DNA of 64,000 nt, taken from Psychrobacter immobilis. Its GTDB lineage: Bacteria; Pseudomonadota; Gammaproteobacteria; Pseudomonadales; Moraxellaceae. The DNA lies in the NCBI RefSeq assembly GCF_904846185.1, contig NZ_CAJGZQ010000009.1:62001-126000 (forward strand). Direction: 5' to 3'. Within the stretch, counting starts at the first letter, position 1. The number at the start of each line of letters is the position of its first letter. Below the pieces are notes generated by a model. It saw nothing but the letters and a program-made list of their open reading frames with translations, did no database searches and was not told where the DNA came from. Shown here in pieces: positions 9,564 to 20,608 of this stretch. The translations under genes were made by a program, and so were the position numbers.

Positions 9564-12017
9564 TTAGAACGTATTACCAATCTGGAACTGAACTTTTTCA
9601 GTTTCATCGCCTTCTTTATCACCAATAGGTATAGCATAACTTAGTGAAATTGGACCAATTGGCGTATACCAGGTTATACCTGCACCCGCACTAAAGCGCA
9701 TACTATTGTCTTGTGTCAGCAATGGAATATCAACAGGATTGCCATCTTTATCCACAGGGCGGTTACCAGTATTAGGATTAATAAAGTTACGATCTTCTTT
9801 ATCCGAGGTATCAAATACCTGACCACCTTCGGCAAACAATACTGGACGCACTTGATCTGCCCAATCACCCTTAAACGGCATTGGCAAAATTAGCTCACTA
9901 CCGAAGCTGACTAGCGCATTGCCACCGACCTCTTCTGCTAAAAAGGTTTGATTAGTTGGATCATTGACTGCATCATAATACGTTTGTGATTTTGGCCCAA
10001 GTGTTGAGGCCTCATAACCACGTACAGAGCCATAGCCACCAGCGTAAAAGTTTTCATAAAATGGCAAATCATTACCATAACCAAGCTTAGTATAACCGCG
10101 TGCTACCCAGTCTTTGTATAAAGGATAATAGATGTTGCCGCTATAAATAAGTTTTTGATAGTTGGTATCACCCAAGCCAATGGTGGCATCGACCGTATGG
10201 CTCATACCTTTGGTCGGAAACACTGGACGATCTAAGGTGCTGTAGTCCCAGCCAAACAGTAGGTTATAAGTATTGTAATCATTTTTGAAGCCTGTGCGTC
10301 CAGAAGCCTCATTGTCATCATTGACAAAGTTCTCAAACGTACCGCCATCATCAATAATTTGCTGAACGTTTGATATACCTAAGAAGCGACCACCACGTAC
10401 TGACGTATTATCAACATTCAAACCGGCACTAACGCGTTTGGTTTCATCAACAGGATAACTATAGTTCAGCGTAGCACCATAAGAATCGGTGACATAGTTA
10501 CTGACGTTTCTATCATCGTATTTCGTTTCACGATAATAGGCACTAAGACCTTGTGAGACGCCGTTTTCGGTAAAGTACGGATCGGTATAACCCAAGCTAT
10601 AAGAATCACGGGTTTCTGAGCGTGATAGTGCCGCTTTCACACGGTTACCTGTACCCATAAAGTTATTTTGTGTTAGATCTAACTGGAAAGTCACACCGCC
10701 GCTTTGCGAGTAACCCGCGGCAATCGTTGAACTACCAGAAGGCTGCTCTTCAACCGTATAATTGATATCTACTTGGTCTGGTTGGTTCGGTACTGGTTTT
10801 ACATCAACGTTGACAGCTTTAAAGAAGCCTGTACGCATCAGACGTGTCCGTGACAACTGGATTTTGTCACTAGTCGCCAATGCGCCTTCTAATTGACGCA
10901 TTTCTCGGCGCAGTACTTCGTCTTGAGTTTTGATGTTACCAGTAAAATTAATACGACGAACGTAAATGGGACGTGCAGGGTCGATGAAATAATCGATATC
11001 CACTACTTTGGTCTCGTCATTGATACGTGGTACTGGTCTCACCTGCGCCAAATAATAGCCTTCATTACCGTAACGACTCTTAAGTGCCGCAGTGGTTTCA
11101 TCGAGCTTGGCTTGCGAGTATTTTTCATTGGGTGCAAAAGTCACCAACTCTGTTAGTTCATTGTTCTCAAAAGTCGGCTTACCTAAGAAATTCACTTCGC
11201 CAAACTGATATTGTTCGCCTTCGCTTAGACTCACTTCGATAAACACACTACTCTTATCTTCACTGATGTTAAGCACCGCATTATCTACTGCAAAACGCAC
11301 ATAACCATCGTTTTGGTAAAGCGCTTTTAGATTCTCTAAACTGGCAGCCAGTTTTTCTTTGGCATAACGATCAGACTTTGACAGCAGACGTGTCCACGAA
11401 GACTCTTTTACCGCAAAAACGTCTTTGATTTCTTCATCACTAAAGTGTTTATTGCCAATGATATTAATATCGACCACTTTGGCAGGTTTGCCTTCGACAA
11501 AACGCACGTCGAGCTTGACGCGATTGCCATCAAGTAACGTTTGATCAACCTCGATATTGCTGTTGTAATAGCCTTGGCTGATATATTGCTGCTGTAGCTC
11601 ATTGGCGACGCCTTGTAGCGTGGCTTGTTTCAGCACATTACCGGCAGACAGACCAGCGTTGTCCAACCCTTGCTCTAGCCCTTCTTTTGGAATGAGCTTA
11701 TTGCCCTCAAAATTGACTTCAGCAATCGTTGGGCGCTCAACGACATCAAACCGTAGCTGCCCACCTTCGATACGGCTTTGAATATCAGCAAAATTTTCGG
11801 TCGCATAAAGCGCCTTAATACTGGCCGCTAAACTACTGTCGTTTACCGTATCCCCTACCGAAATAGGTAGAACCGGATAGAGGCTATCGGGGGTTAAACG
11901 TTGCAAACCATTGAAACCGATGTCAGTGACTACAAATTCTGCAGCCTGTACTGGCATACTCATCATCGCTACAACTAACGGCAACCCTGCCGCGCTCATA
12001 AATAAAGGCGTACGCAT
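9564..12017 (-). CDS. bamA: Outer membrane protein assembly factor BamA
   Basis: Core of the BAM complex that inserts beta-barrel proteins in the outer membrane. Signal peptide at residues 1-26 (ends PVQAAEF), then five POTRA domains (about 25-420) and a 16-stranded barrel. The lid-locking L6 motif VRGYE is present, and the C-terminus ends in the strand FQIGNTF with terminal Phe. ATG 12017 is chosen over GTG 12023 because GGA sits eight bases upstream. The result is 817 residues, typical. It follows rseP; another BAM part, bamE-like in fold, is encoded at 24.6 kb but is probably unrelated in function. Confidence 0.97.
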   Translation of the reverse strand: MRTPLFMSAAGLPLVVAMMSMPVQAAEFVVTDIGFNGLQRLTPDSLYPVLPISVGDTVNDSSLAASIKALYATENFADIQSRIEGGQLRFDVVERPTIAEVNFEGNKLIPKEGLEQGLDNAGLSAGNVLKQATLQGVANELQQQYISQGYYNSNIEVDQTLLDGNRVKLDVRFVEGKPAKVVDINIIGNKHFSDEEIKDVFAVKESSWTRLLSKSDRYAKEKLAASLENLKALYQNDGYVRFAVDNAVLNISEDKSSVFIEVSLSEGEQYQFGEVNFLGKPTFENNELTELVTFAPNEKYSQAKLDETTAALKSRYGNEGYYLAQVRPVPRINDETKVVDIDYFIDPARPIYVRRINFTGNIKTQDEVLRREMRQLEGALATSDKIQLSRTRLMRTGFFKAVNVDVKPVPNQPDQVDINYTVEEQPSGSSTIAAGYSQSGGVTFQLDLTQNNFMGTGNRVKAALSRSETRDSYSLGYTDPYFTENGVSQGLSAYYRETKYDDRNVSNYVTDSYGATLNYSYPVDETKRVSAGLNVDNTSVRGGRFLGISNVQQIIDDGGTFENFVNDDNEASGRTGFKNDYNTYNLLFGWDYSTLDRPVFPTKGMSHTVDATIGLGDTNYQKLIYSGNIYYPLYKDWVARGYTKLGYGNDLPFYENFYAGGYGSVRGYEASTLGPKSQTYYDAVNDPTNQTFLAEEVGGNALVSFGSELILPMPFKGDWADQVRPVLFAEGGQVFDTSDKEDRNFINPNTGNRPVDKDGNPVDIPLLTQDNSMRFSAGAGITWYTPIGPISLSYAIPIGDKEGDETEKVQFQIGNTF

Positions 12018-12176
12018 AAACACTATCCGTCAATAAAAAACTTGCTTAAGTTAAGTTAAAAAGCCCATATTGTCTAGCGCATTTCGCATGAAATTTAAGC
12101 GCATACGCAGCAGACTCAGAACACTTTATATAAAATGCATCACAAAATAAACTAAAAATTACGATTAGTACAGAGG

Positions 12177-12206
12177 CCATGATACAAAGCATGCTACCTA
12201 TCATGG
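12177..12206 (-). repeat. 8-bp hairpin between rseP and bamA
   Basis: CCATGATA (12177-12184) pairs with TATCATGG (12199-12206) across 14 bases, with no T run. It is the weakest of the intercistronic hairpins seen in this block. Confidence 0.45.
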
Positions 12207-12279
12207 TCATAATCATCCCATAATAGGCGTAAAACCATTAGTATCTCGTGCCTTATCGATTATATTAGCGATTCGCTGG

Positions 12280-13656
12280 TCAAAACAGCCGACTAATATC
12301 ATTACCAATTGCTAACACCATGAAACCTGCCAGCAAGAGTAAGCCGATATTTAGTCCAATCATTTGCATCCCTTCTGAGAGTGGCTTACCACGAATCAAT
12401 TCAATAAGATAATACACAATATGACCGCCATCCAATACAGGAATGGGCAAAAGATTTAGTACAGCAAGACTCAAACTAATCAAAGCTGCCGTCGATAACA
12501 CCATCTGCCAACTGATATCAAAACTCTGTTTGGCCACCTTGGCGATGGTAATCGGACCTGACAAATTGTCCAAACCAATCATGCCTGATAGCATCTTACC
12601 CATTGAGCTGACGGTCATCACTGCAAGCTGTTCAGTTTTCTCAAATGATTTCACCAATGACTCACCAGGGCCATAGACTACAGTGGTCTTGTAAGCGTCA
12701 GGAATAACAATTTCGGACTGTGCCACCATAGCACCAATTTGCCCATAATCGTTACCCAAATTGTCTTTTTTACCTTGCGGCATAATCTGAAGCTGTACGG
12801 TTTTACCATCACGCAATACTGTGAAATTCAGCAAAGTTTCAGGACTGTCACGAATGATACGAGTAGCACTGAGCCAATCTTTAATTGGTTGATCATTGAT
12901 AGCAATAATACGATCGCCTACTTTTAGACCTTGGCGACTGGCGGCACCATCAGCGGTCAAATCACCTACTATCGGTGCAATATCTGGTTGCCATGGCAGC
13001 ATGCCAAAGCTGGTCAACGCATCTTTACCTTGCGCGCTGCCTTGCATAAACTGAGTTACGGGCGCTTGATAAGTTTTGATTGCATTATCAGCTTGTGTCT
13101 CTGATTGCAGAGTAATACTGACATTGTCCGTCTCGCCCATCCGCCCAGCAAGCCGATAGTTGATGCCTTCCCACGTTTGTACCTCATGCCCATCAATCGC
13201 AACGATTTTGTCACCAACTGGTAACTGTGCCATTGCGGCAGGCGTATCAGGTAATACCTGCCCAATCTTCGTCGCCAACTGCTCTGATGGTGTCATAAAT
13301 AACACCCAAAACAGCGCAATAGCAATGATAAAGTTCATGATAGGACCAGCTGCAACAATCGCAATCTTTTTTAGCGGATGCTGACGATTAAACGCCAAAT
13401 GTTGCTCAGCTTTTGCTACCTCACCTTCGCGCTCATCGAGCATTTTGACATAACCACCAAGTGGCAAAGCGGAAATACGATAATCAATACCGCTTTTTTT
13501 GCTCGTCCAGCCAAAGAGTTTGGGACCAAACCCGATAGAATAGGTCAAGACTTTAACGCCGCAAAGACGAGCGACGATATAGTGTCCCCACTCATGTAAG
13601 GCAATAAGCGGACCTAAGACAAATATTGCCGCAAGGAGCGTTAATAAAAATGTCAT
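12280..13656 (-). CDS. rseP: Site-2 intramembrane zinc protease RseP
   Basis: Cleaves transmembrane anti-sigma factors such as RseA and signal-peptide remnants in the inner membrane. The zinc motif HEWGH is at residues 21-25 in the first membrane segment, and NLLPIPVLDGGH near residue 405 supplies the third ligand. Two PDZ domains lie between (about 120-210 and 215-300). About four membrane segments; 458 residues, usual length. Located between dxr and bamA as in most gammaproteobacteria, linking it to envelope-stress control of outer-membrane assembly. Confidence 0.96.
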   Translation of the reverse strand: MTFLLTLLAAIFVLGPLIALHEWGHYIVARLCGVKVLTYSIGFGPKLFGWTSKKSGIDYRISALPLGGYVKMLDEREGEVAKAEQHLAFNRQHPLKKIAIVAAGPIMNFIIAIALFWVLFMTPSEQLATKIGQVLPDTPAAMAQLPVGDKIVAIDGHEVQTWEGINYRLAGRMGETDNVSITLQSETQADNAIKTYQAPVTQFMQGSAQGKDALTSFGMLPWQPDIAPIVGDLTADGAASRQGLKVGDRIIAINDQPIKDWLSATRIIRDSPETLLNFTVLRDGKTVQLQIMPQGKKDNLGNDYGQIGAMVAQSEIVIPDAYKTTVVYGPGESLVKSFEKTEQLAVMTVSSMGKMLSGMIGLDNLSGPITIAKVAKQSFDISWQMVLSTAALISLSLAVLNLLPIPVLDGGHIVYYLIELIRGKPLSEGMQMIGLNIGLLLLAGFMVLAIGNDISRLF

Positions 13657-13741
13657 GATCTTTTCTCAGTATGGTTTCTCAGCATTCTTTCTTAGCATCT
13701 TTTATTAACATCGTTTTTTAACGACGCAGTTATTGATACAG

Positions 13742-14950
13742 TTACACCAACTTTGCCACAAGTTTTTCTGTAAGGTGACGTGCTATTTTATCAATTGCTA
13801 GTATATCTTCTATGTCAGCCGTTTCATTTAACGGTGGCAGCTGTATATCATTCAAAGCCTGCTCATTGATATCAGCAATGTCGGTCAGGCGAATTTTTCC
13901 AGCCAAAAACGCAGCCACAGCAATTTCATTCGCTGCATTTAAGACAATCGTCGCTTGTGTGCCCGCTTGCATCGCCTGTCTTGCCAAACGCAAACACGCA
14001 AATTTTTGCAAGTCAGGCTCAATAAACTCTAAACCATTGAGCGCAAATAAGTCTAACGGCTGCGAGCCGCTCTCAATACGATCAGGGTAACTGAGCGCAT
14101 GGGCAATGGGCGTTTTCATATCGGGACTGCCGAGCTGCGCCAAAAAGCTACCATCGCTATATTCTACCATTGAGTGAATGATACTTTGTGGATGAATCAC
14201 CACATTTATCTTATTTTCAGGCAAATCAAACAAATGACAAGCTTCAATCAGCTCAAGCCCTTTATTCATCATCGTTGCTGAATCGACAGATATCTTTTGA
14301 CCCATTGACCAATTTGGATGTTTGACTGCTTCAGCGACGCTCGCTTGCTGCATCTGCGCAAACGATTTTTGCAAAAACGGTCCACCAGAGGCCGTTAACC
14401 ATAACTTGCGCACGCCGTGGTTTGGCTGATGAATTTGAGTATTGTCCTGCTGAATAGCCAGTGGTAAACACTGAAAAATAGCATTATGCTCAGAGTCGAG
14501 CGGTAACAAAGTAGCATTATGCGTTTTGACGGCAGTAATCATCACTTGCCCTGCCATCACCAGCGCTTCTTTATTGGCTAGTAAAATACGCTTACCTGCA
14601 CGAGCAGCGGCTAAAGTAGAAGGCAGACCAGCTGCGCCTACGATCGCAGCGACAACGGTATCCGTCTGCGAATCAGTGGCAATATCAACCAGCCCTGCTT
14701 CGCCCCCTACCACATCGATGTCAAGACCTGCCGCACGAAGTCGCTGGGCAAAATCATCGACTGCGGCGGTCGGTACGCTCACGCGCTTTGGCAAAAACTG
14801 CTGGCAAAGTGCAAACAGCTTGTCTAAACGGTGATAGCCTGACAGAGCGTAGACCGTGTAAAGCTGTGGTTGCGCCGCTAATATTGCTAACGTGCTATCG
14901 CCAATCGAACCTGTCGCGCCTAGTACGGCGATGCGTTGCGTCATAACCAT
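13742..14950 (-). CDS. dxr: 1-deoxy-D-xylulose 5-phosphate reductoisomerase
   Basis: Makes 2-C-methyl-D-erythritol 4-phosphate, the committed MEP-pathway step, and so feeds isopentenyl units to UppS encoded upstream. NADPH loop GATGSIGDS at the N-terminus; metal- and substrate-site motifs NKEALVMAG, DSEHNAIFQ, TASGGPF, HPNWSMG, DSATMMNKGLE and HPQSIIHSMVEY are intact. 402 residues, normal. Two ATGs, 14950 and 14944, are both possible starts; AGG lies five bases before the first. Confidence 0.97.
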   Translation of the reverse strand: MVMTQRIAVLGATGSIGDSTLAILAAQPQLYTVYALSGYHRLDKLFALCQQFLPKRVSVPTAAVDDFAQRLRAAGLDIDVVGGEAGLVDIATDSQTDTVVAAIVGAAGLPSTLAAARAGKRILLANKEALVMAGQVMITAVKTHNATLLPLDSEHNAIFQCLPLAIQQDNTQIHQPNHGVRKLWLTASGGPFLQKSFAQMQQASVAEAVKHPNWSMGQKISVDSATMMNKGLELIEACHLFDLPENKINVVIHPQSIIHSMVEYSDGSFLAQLGSPDMKTPIAHALSYPDRIESGSQPLDLFALNGLEFIEPDLQKFACLRLARQAMQAGTQATIVLNAANEIAVAAFLAGKIRLTDIADINEQALNDIQLPPLNETADIEDILAIDKIARHLTEKLVAKLV

Positions 14951-15103
14951 CGGTGCCTGTAAATGATACTCTAAAAAATTAAATAAGAAATCGATAAAAC
15001 GTCTGATAAATAAGAGATGGACGATATCCAGTGTATTGATTAGTCACTCATCTTAACCACTATAATTAGGGCGTATCATCGTCTATGAATTATTTTTTTA
15101 GTC

Positions 15104-15913
15104 CTAAACCACTATCAAACCTAACTGCTGTATCGCCCAAAAACCAAGCGCAAATATCGGTGTAGCAGATAGCAGTGAGTCGATACGGTCAAGCACGCCG
15201 CCATGCCCCGGTAAAATCGTTCCTGAATCTTTGACATCAGCGCGGCGCTTAAGCATCGACTCAAATAAATCGCCAAGTACCGAGGCTAAAATTGTTATTG
15301 CCGACAATGACACAAAGGCAATGAGCGCAGCGCCCGTCAATTGCAACTTAAATACACTGATGGCAATGACCACGAGCAGACCAGTGACCAAGCCACCAGC
15401 CAGCCCTTCCATACTTTTATTGGGTGAGACGTTCGGTGCCATTTTGCGGCGACCGAGCTTACGCCCCACAAAATAAGCGCCACTATCTGCGCACCAGACC
15501 AAAAGGAACACATAGAGCAACCACCATGCTGACAGTTGCCACAAATAAAACATCGCCGTAATCGATGCGGTCAATATCACCGCACCCATCAATGCCAGTT
15601 TTTTACCATACCAATTGGTATGAGTCGGGAACACTCGCACCCAAGACAGTGCCATTAACCATATAGCCAGTGAAGCCACCCACCAAAACAGCCATGTGAC
15701 TTTAAACATGAGTGATACTAGGGTCAGCACCAAAACCAATAGCACAAACAGCGCAGGATGACGCCACTTAGGCATCAGCTTAGTCCATTCATGAGCGGCA
15801 ATAATAACGCCAATCGCTAACAGCGGTGCAAATAAAATAGGGGTTTGGCTCGCAAACATTGCAATACCAACGATAATAACGAGAACAACTGCCGTCTTAA
15901 TTCGTTGCCACAT
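15104..15913 (-). CDS. cdsA: Phosphatidate cytidylyltransferase
   Basis: Condenses CTP and phosphatidic acid to CDP-diacylglycerol at the inner membrane, the precursor of all phospholipids, including the cardiolipin made by the synthase at 48.5 kb. Seven to eight membrane segments. The CDS signature is intact near the C-terminus (GDLFESMLKRRADVKDSG followed by PGHGGVLDRIDS). 269 residues, near the E. coli length of 285. Confidence 0.95.
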   Translation of the reverse strand: MWQRIKTAVVLVIIVGIAMFASQTPILFAPLLAIGVIIAAHEWTKLMPKWRHPALFVLLVLVLTLVSLMFKVTWLFWWVASLAIWLMALSWVRVFPTHTNWYGKKLALMGAVILTASITAMFYLWQLSAWWLLYVFLLVWCADSGAYFVGRKLGRRKMAPNVSPNKSMEGLAGGLVTGLLVVIAISVFKLQLTGAALIAFVSLSAITILASVLGDLFESMLKRRADVKDSGTILPGHGGVLDRIDSLLSATPIFALGFWAIQQLGLIVV

Positions 15914-16114
15914 ACTTATTGAGCCTTATAATAATGAAAAACGCATGGTCAAAACGTGCATTATAGCAGCTAATCTACAATAGCCCACTAATAGCAGTTG
16001 ACGCTTATTGACGCGGTTTATTATTTCACAAACAAGCAATATTAACTACATATACGATAGCGGCTTTGTAAGAGCTTTTTCCTTTATAAAATAACAGGCA
16101 AATGCTTAACACCA

Positions 16115-16873
16115 TTAACGACTTGCTTGCTCTATCACTATCTGCTCACTGGTTTTGCCAAAACGGCGCTGCCGCTGAGCGAACTCTTTTACCATTGCTG
16201 ACAGCTCATCGGCTGCAAAATTCGGCCATAATGTCTGGGTAAAGAATAGCTCAGCATAGGCTGACTGCCACAATAAAAAGTTAGAAATTCGGTATTCACC
16301 GCCTGTGCGTATCAGCATATCTACTGCTGGTGCATCTGCTAATTGCACATAGTTACCGAGCAATTCTTTGTTAATATCATCAGCACGTAACTGACCAGCC
16401 TCTACTTGCTGCGCCAGCTGTTTTACCGCATGGGCAATATCCCATTGCCCACCATAACTGATAGCGATGACTAGAGTCATGGCTTTAAAGTCTGCTGTTT
16501 TTGCTTCAGCGTCCGCCATTAATGCTTGCAAAGCATCACTCAGCTGACTGCGGTCACCAATAAAACGCAGACGAATACGATACTCATTCATGCGTGGTAT
16601 TTGCTCATGAATGGTCGAGGCTAACAATTGCATGAGTAGTGCCACCTCACTGGGCGGGCGTTGCCAATTCTCACTAGAAAATGCAAATACCGTTAATACT
16701 TCGATACCCGTATTGATGCAATACTCGACGATAGGATCGAGTGCATCTTTGCCAGCCACATGCCCTTGGCCTTTGCCCAAATCATTGGCTTTACCATAAC
16801 GATTATTGCCATCCATGATGATAGCGATATGGCGTGGAAGAAGATCAGGAGCCAAAACGGCTGAAGTGGACAT
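16115..16873 (-). CDS. uppS: Undecaprenyl diphosphate synthase (cis-prenyltransferase)
   Basis: Builds C55 undecaprenyl diphosphate, the lipid carrier for peptidoglycan and LPS sugars. Catalytic Asp21 in IIMDGNNRYG; the family usually has MDGNGRW, and the NNR form is a variant I recognise from Moraxellaceae. Other conserved pieces are FAFSSENWQRP, LRFIGD, RTGGEYRISNFLLWQ and AELFF. 252 residues, usual length. First gene after the frr terminator, with about 220 bases of upstream DNA that should hold its promoter. Confidence 0.96.
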   Translation of the reverse strand: MSTSAVLAPDLLPRHIAIIMDGNNRYGKANDLGKGQGHVAGKDALDPIVEYCINTGIEVLTVFAFSSENWQRPPSEVALLMQLLASTIHEQIPRMNEYRIRLRFIGDRSQLSDALQALMADAEAKTADFKAMTLVIAISYGGQWDIAHAVKQLAQQVEAGQLRADDINKELLGNYVQLADAPAVDMLIRTGGEYRISNFLLWQSAYAELFFTQTLWPNFAADELSAMVKEFAQRQRRFGKTSEQIVIEQASR

Positions 16874-17187
16874 AGGCGAAAGTGCTTATTGTTAAGGTAA
16901 AATAATAATAACGGCTGCGATAACGATTAGAAAGCGTCATAACCATAATTCACAAACTTATCATAAACCCGTCTATGGGCGTGATTTAGTTTGCAAGATA
17001 ACGCTTATAAAATACAGATTTACAAATCTGAGCAAGCCTATTGCCGTATCCGATTGATATAACATTGACGCTATTATCGGTACCATCTACACAATAATAA
17101 GCAGCCAATAGTATTGACAGATTGGCTGCTTATTATAAGGATATGATGTAACGGATTTTTGTCTTACATGATCGAAAAACCAGTGCT
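16874..17187. other. Gap between frr and uppS
   Basis: No gene. It holds the frr terminator (17094-17136) and, closer to uppS, AT-rich sequence in which no convincing -35/-10 pair stands out. Confidence 0.5.
17094..17136 (-). terminator. Terminator downstream of frr
   Basis: A 16-bp perfect stem (ATAATAAGCAGCCAAT at 17094-17109 with 17121-17136) with an 11-base loop. The trailing sequence on the minus strand is TTATTGTG rather than a pure T run. It separates pyrH-frr from uppS and the genes beyond. Confidence 0.75.
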
Positions 17188-17742
17188 TTACACGTCCATC
17201 AAGTCAGTTTCTTTTTTGCTCAAACGTTTATCGATGGTTTCGATATACTTGTCAGTGATTTTTTGGATATCGTCACTGGCACGGCGCTCGTCGTCTTCTG
17301 AGATCTCTTTCTCTTTGGCCAATTCTTTGATGTCATTCATCATATCACGGCGAATATTACGGATAGAAACACGGCTACTTTCTGCTTCTCCACGCGCAAG
17401 CTTTTGCATGTCGCGGCGTGTTTCTTCTGTCAATGCTGGCATCGGTACACGAATCACATCGGCGGTCACTGGGTTGAGACCCAAATCTGCTTCGCGAATC
17501 GCCTTGTCAATTGCTTGTACCATGGTACGGTCAAACGGCTGAACCATGAGCGTACGTGAGTCTTCAACGTTGACACTCGCTACTTGATTCAAAGGTGTAG
17601 GCGACCCGTAGTAGCTAACCATCACGCCTGACAACATACCTGGATGTGCGCGCCCTGTACGGACTTTGCTAAAAGTGCTCTCAAGCGCTTCCAGTGTTTT
17701 TTGCATACGCGCTTCGCCGTCTTGCTTAATCTCTTTGATCAT
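17188..17742 (-). CDS. frr: Ribosome recycling factor
   Basis: Splits post-termination ribosomes together with EF-G. The 184-residue protein has the usual three-helix bundle with the inserted beta/alpha domain; conserved [33 protein letters not shown] and LTEETRRDM segments are all present. It follows pyrH after 172 bases, the standard pyrH-frr order, and is closed by the hairpin at 17094-17136. Confidence 0.97.
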   Translation of the reverse strand: MIKEIKQDGEARMQKTLEALESTFSKVRTGRAHPGMLSGVMVSYYGSPTPLNQVASVNVEDSRTLMVQPFDRTMVQAIDKAIREADLGLNPVTADVIRVPMPALTEETRRDMQKLARGEAESSRVSIRNIRRDMMNDIKELAKEKEISEDDERRASDDIQKITDKYIETIDKRLSKKETDLMDV

Positions 17743-17914
17743 TAGATATCCTTATTTATCGCTATCGATAAATCATTCATTTGTTAGTAAATATACGGGT
17801 GTTCACTATTAATTATTAGCGACTGGTAGTTATTAACGACCAATCTAAGTTTAATAACTGGTATTCTCGTATTAATATTTAGAGCGTTCAGAGCGTTTAG
17901 AGTATTCAGGCAAA

Positions 17915-18640
17915 TCAGTGATAAACGCGTGTGCCTTCATTTTCGCCCATGATGACGTTTAATAACGCATTAGGCTTGGTCATATCAAACACTTGTAGCG
18001 GCACGTTGTGCTCACGGCATAATGCAATGGCAGTTAAATCCATTACGCCAAGTTTTTGCTCTAATACTTCATCAAAAGTTAAACCATCATATTTAACTGC
18101 ATCGTCATGTAAGCTTGGGTCTTTGTCATAAACGCCATCTACTTTGGTGGCTTTTAGAATTAAGCCCGCTTCAATTTCAATACCACGTAAGCAAGCAGCA
18201 GTATCAGTGGTAAAGAAAGGGTTGCCCGTACCAGCAACAAAGATACATACTTCGCCATTTTTGAGATAGCGAATGGCATTGCGACTGCTATAGCTTTCGG
18301 TCACTTCACCAATTGGCAAGGCTGACATCAGGCGAGTTTTAATATTGCGGCGCTCAAGCGCATCACGCATCGCCAGACCATTCATAACGGTTGCTAACAT
18401 ACCCATTTGATCACCAGTCACACGGCCGACTAAGCCTTCTTGTTGCAACTGCGCGCCGCGATATAAGTTACCGCCGCCGACCACGATACCGACTTGAACA
18501 CCAAGACCACGCAAATGGGCGATAGACAAGCTCATCTTATCGAGCACTTCGCTATCAATTCCCATCTCTTTGCCACCAGCTAAGGCTTCACCAGAGAGTT
18601 TCAGCAAGATACGAGAGTAACGCGGGTTTTTGTCAGACAT
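17915..18640 (-). CDS. pyrH: UMP kinase
   Basis: Phosphorylates UMP to UDP; the bacterial hexameric form of the amino-acid-kinase fold, normally activated by GTP and inhibited by UTP. Motifs: [10 protein letters not shown] near residue 14, [36 protein letters not shown]. 241 residues, normal. The usual upstream rpsB-tsf genes are absent; rimO lies upstream instead, beyond its own terminator. Confidence 0.97.
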   Translation of the reverse strand: MSDKNPRYSRILLKLSGEALAGGKEMGIDSEVLDKMSLSIAHLRGLGVQVGIVVGGGNLYRGAQLQQEGLVGRVTGDQMGMLATVMNGLAMRDALERRNIKTRLMSALPIGEVTESYSSRNAIRYLKNGEVCIFVAGTGNPFFTTDTAACLRGIEIEAGLILKATKVDGVYDKDPSLHDDAVKYDGLTFDEVLEQKLGVMDLTAIALCREHNVPLQVFDMTKPNALLNVIMGENEGTRVYH

Positions 18641-18803
18641 GAGGTCACCTTGTTAGCATTAAATTATAATTAAAATGAGCGGTAAAACACAAATAGAGTT
18701 TGCCTTCGAATTTACTCGAAGTGTCATCACCGAGGTACTATATAGGAAGCACCGTAACTGATGACAAACGTGTAAAAAGGCTAAATTGCGCTAATTGTAG
18801 CAA

Positions 18804-18828
18804 AAACTGCCCGCGATTGGGCAATTTT
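18804..18828 (-). terminator. Probable terminator of rimO
   Basis: Arms TGCCC (18808-18812) and GGGCA (18819-18823), extended by AAAA/TTTT across one mismatch, followed on the minus strand by TTTTTG. It lies 40 bases past the rimO stop. Confidence 0.6.
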
Positions 18829-18868
18829 CACTCGTATATTGTAGTGACTAATCAGCTACAGTGACTGC

Positions 18869-20473
18869 TTAGCCTTTGTAACTGGCAAACAAATCATACT
18901 CGCTAGCGTCGTCAATCGTAACCGTTAGGAATTGTCCGACTTTAACTTGAGCAGTAATGTCATCGACATAGACATGACCGTCAATCTCTGGTGCGTCAGC
19001 ATAGCTACGACAAATAGCAATGCCCTCTTCACTATCAATTTCGTCGACCAATACCATCAAGGTTTTACCGACTTTCTCTTGTAGCTTTTGCGCTGAGATG
19101 TCTTGTTGCAGCGTCATCAAACGCTCATAGCGTTCTTGCTTAATCTCTTCTGGCACATGATTTGGCAGGTCATTAGCCACTGCGCCTTCGACTTCTGAAT
19201 AGGTAAACGCGCCAACACGATCAAGGCGAGCTTCTACTAACCAATCAAGCAAGCATTGAAAATCTTCTTCTGTCTCGCCAGGGAAGCCAACAACGAAGGT
19301 TGAGCGAATGACGATATCAGGGCAAATCTCACGCCATGCATGGATACGCGCCAAGGTGTTTTCGCTATGCGCTGGGCGTTTCATCGCTTTTAGGATGCGA
19401 TGGCTGGCATGTTGGAACGGAATATCGAGATAAGGCAGTAGCTTTTTCTCGCCCATTAACTCAACCACTTTATCGACATGCGGATATGGATAGACATAAT
19501 GCAAGCGCACCCAAATGCCCAAGTCATTTAAGGCTTGGCACAAGTCATAAAACTTCGACTTCAGCGGCATACCATTCCAAAAACTGGTCTTATATTTCAA
19601 ATCCAGTCCATAAGCAGAGGTATCTTGCGAAATAATAAGCAATTCTTTCACGCCAGCATTTTTCAGCGCCAGCGCTTCATTCATCACGCTATCAATCGGA
19701 CGTGAAACCAAGTCTCCACGTAAGCTTGGAATGATGCAGAAAGTACAACGATGGTTGCAACCTTCTGATATTTTTAGATAAGCATAATGGCTTGGGGTCA
19801 ATTTGATACCCGCCTCATTAATCAAATCTATCTTTGGATCATAACCAGCGTCCTGACTGCGGTCAGGCTTGGGCACATGCAGCGAAACAGCTCTAATGAC
19901 CTCATCATAAGCATGAGCGCCAGTTACTGCCAATACAGCAGGATGCATTTCACGGATTTTATCTGCTTCTTTACCCAAGCAACCTGTGACGATGACTTTA
20001 CCGTTTTTGCTAATCGCTTCGCCGATGGCATCAAGCGACTCTTGTACTGCTGACTCAATAAAACCGCAAGTATTCACGACAACTAGATCTGCACCTTCGT
20101 AATCACTCGCCACTTGATAACCATCACGGCTAAGCTCAGTGATAATGCGCTCACTATCGACCAAGGCTTTTGGACAACCAAGCGACACAAATCCAATCTT
20201 TGGCGCTGCACTAACTGGCATCGTAGCAGTCGCATTGGCAGTCGTTACATCACTACTTTGCTCAATGCTACGGTTTTGATTGTGATTGGCTCTATGATGG
20301 TAAGGTTGGTTAGTATTTGCTTGACTAACATCTGCCTGATTGTCTTGTGCTATATTTGGTTTGGCAGGATTAAAAACGGTGACAGTGTCTTTTAACATAG
20401 AATCTGTTGGCGTAGAAGTTGACGGTGAGGTAGTAACAGTCGTATTAACCGACTCGGTAGAAGTGTTGGGCAT
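18869..20473 (-). CDS. rimO: Ribosomal protein S12 methylthiotransferase RimO
   Basis: Radical-SAM enzyme that methylthiolates an Asp of ribosomal protein S12. UPF0004 domain with its three cysteines (GCPKAL, NTCGF, GCLGKE), radical-SAM motif CNHRCTFC (residues about 239-246), and a C-terminal TRAM domain. The catalytic part begins at about residue 91 and has the usual length. Before it is a low-complexity stretch rich in Thr, Ser, Asn and Gln. I start at ATG 20473, preceded by AAGG with six-base spacing; a longer in-frame start at 20527 has no such site, nor does the internal ATG at 20398. Confidence 0.92.
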   Translation of the reverse strand: MPNTSTESVNTTVTTSPSTSTPTDSMLKDTVTVFNPAKPNIAQDNQADVSQANTNQPYHHRANHNQNRSIEQSSDVTTANATATMPVSAAPKIGFVSLGCPKALVDSERIITELSRDGYQVASDYEGADLVVVNTCGFIESAVQESLDAIGEAISKNGKVIVTGCLGKEADKIREMHPAVLAVTGAHAYDEVIRAVSLHVPKPDRSQDAGYDPKIDLINEAGIKLTPSHYAYLKISEGCNHRCTFCIIPSLRGDLVSRPIDSVMNEALALKNAGVKELLIISQDTSAYGLDLKYKTSFWNGMPLKSKFYDLCQALNDLGIWVRLHYVYPYPHVDKVVELMGEKKLLPYLDIPFQHASHRILKAMKRPAHSENTLARIHAWREICPDIVIRSTFVVGFPGETEEDFQCLLDWLVEARLDRVGAFTYSEVEGAVANDLPNHVPEEIKQERYERLMTLQQDISAQKLQEKVGKTLMVLVDEIDSEEGIAICRSYADAPEIDGHVYVDDITAQVKVGQFLTVTIDDASEYDLFASYKG

Positions 20474-20608
20474 GGCTGACCTTGCTAGAGATAAATTGGC
20501 TGTGCGCATTGTACGTTTTTTTTGCAAAAATCGCCAGTTTTGCCGCTCTATAGTGTTGATTTATGGTTAAATATTATATCGCGTCTTCTTTTATTCTAGG
20601 CAATAGCC

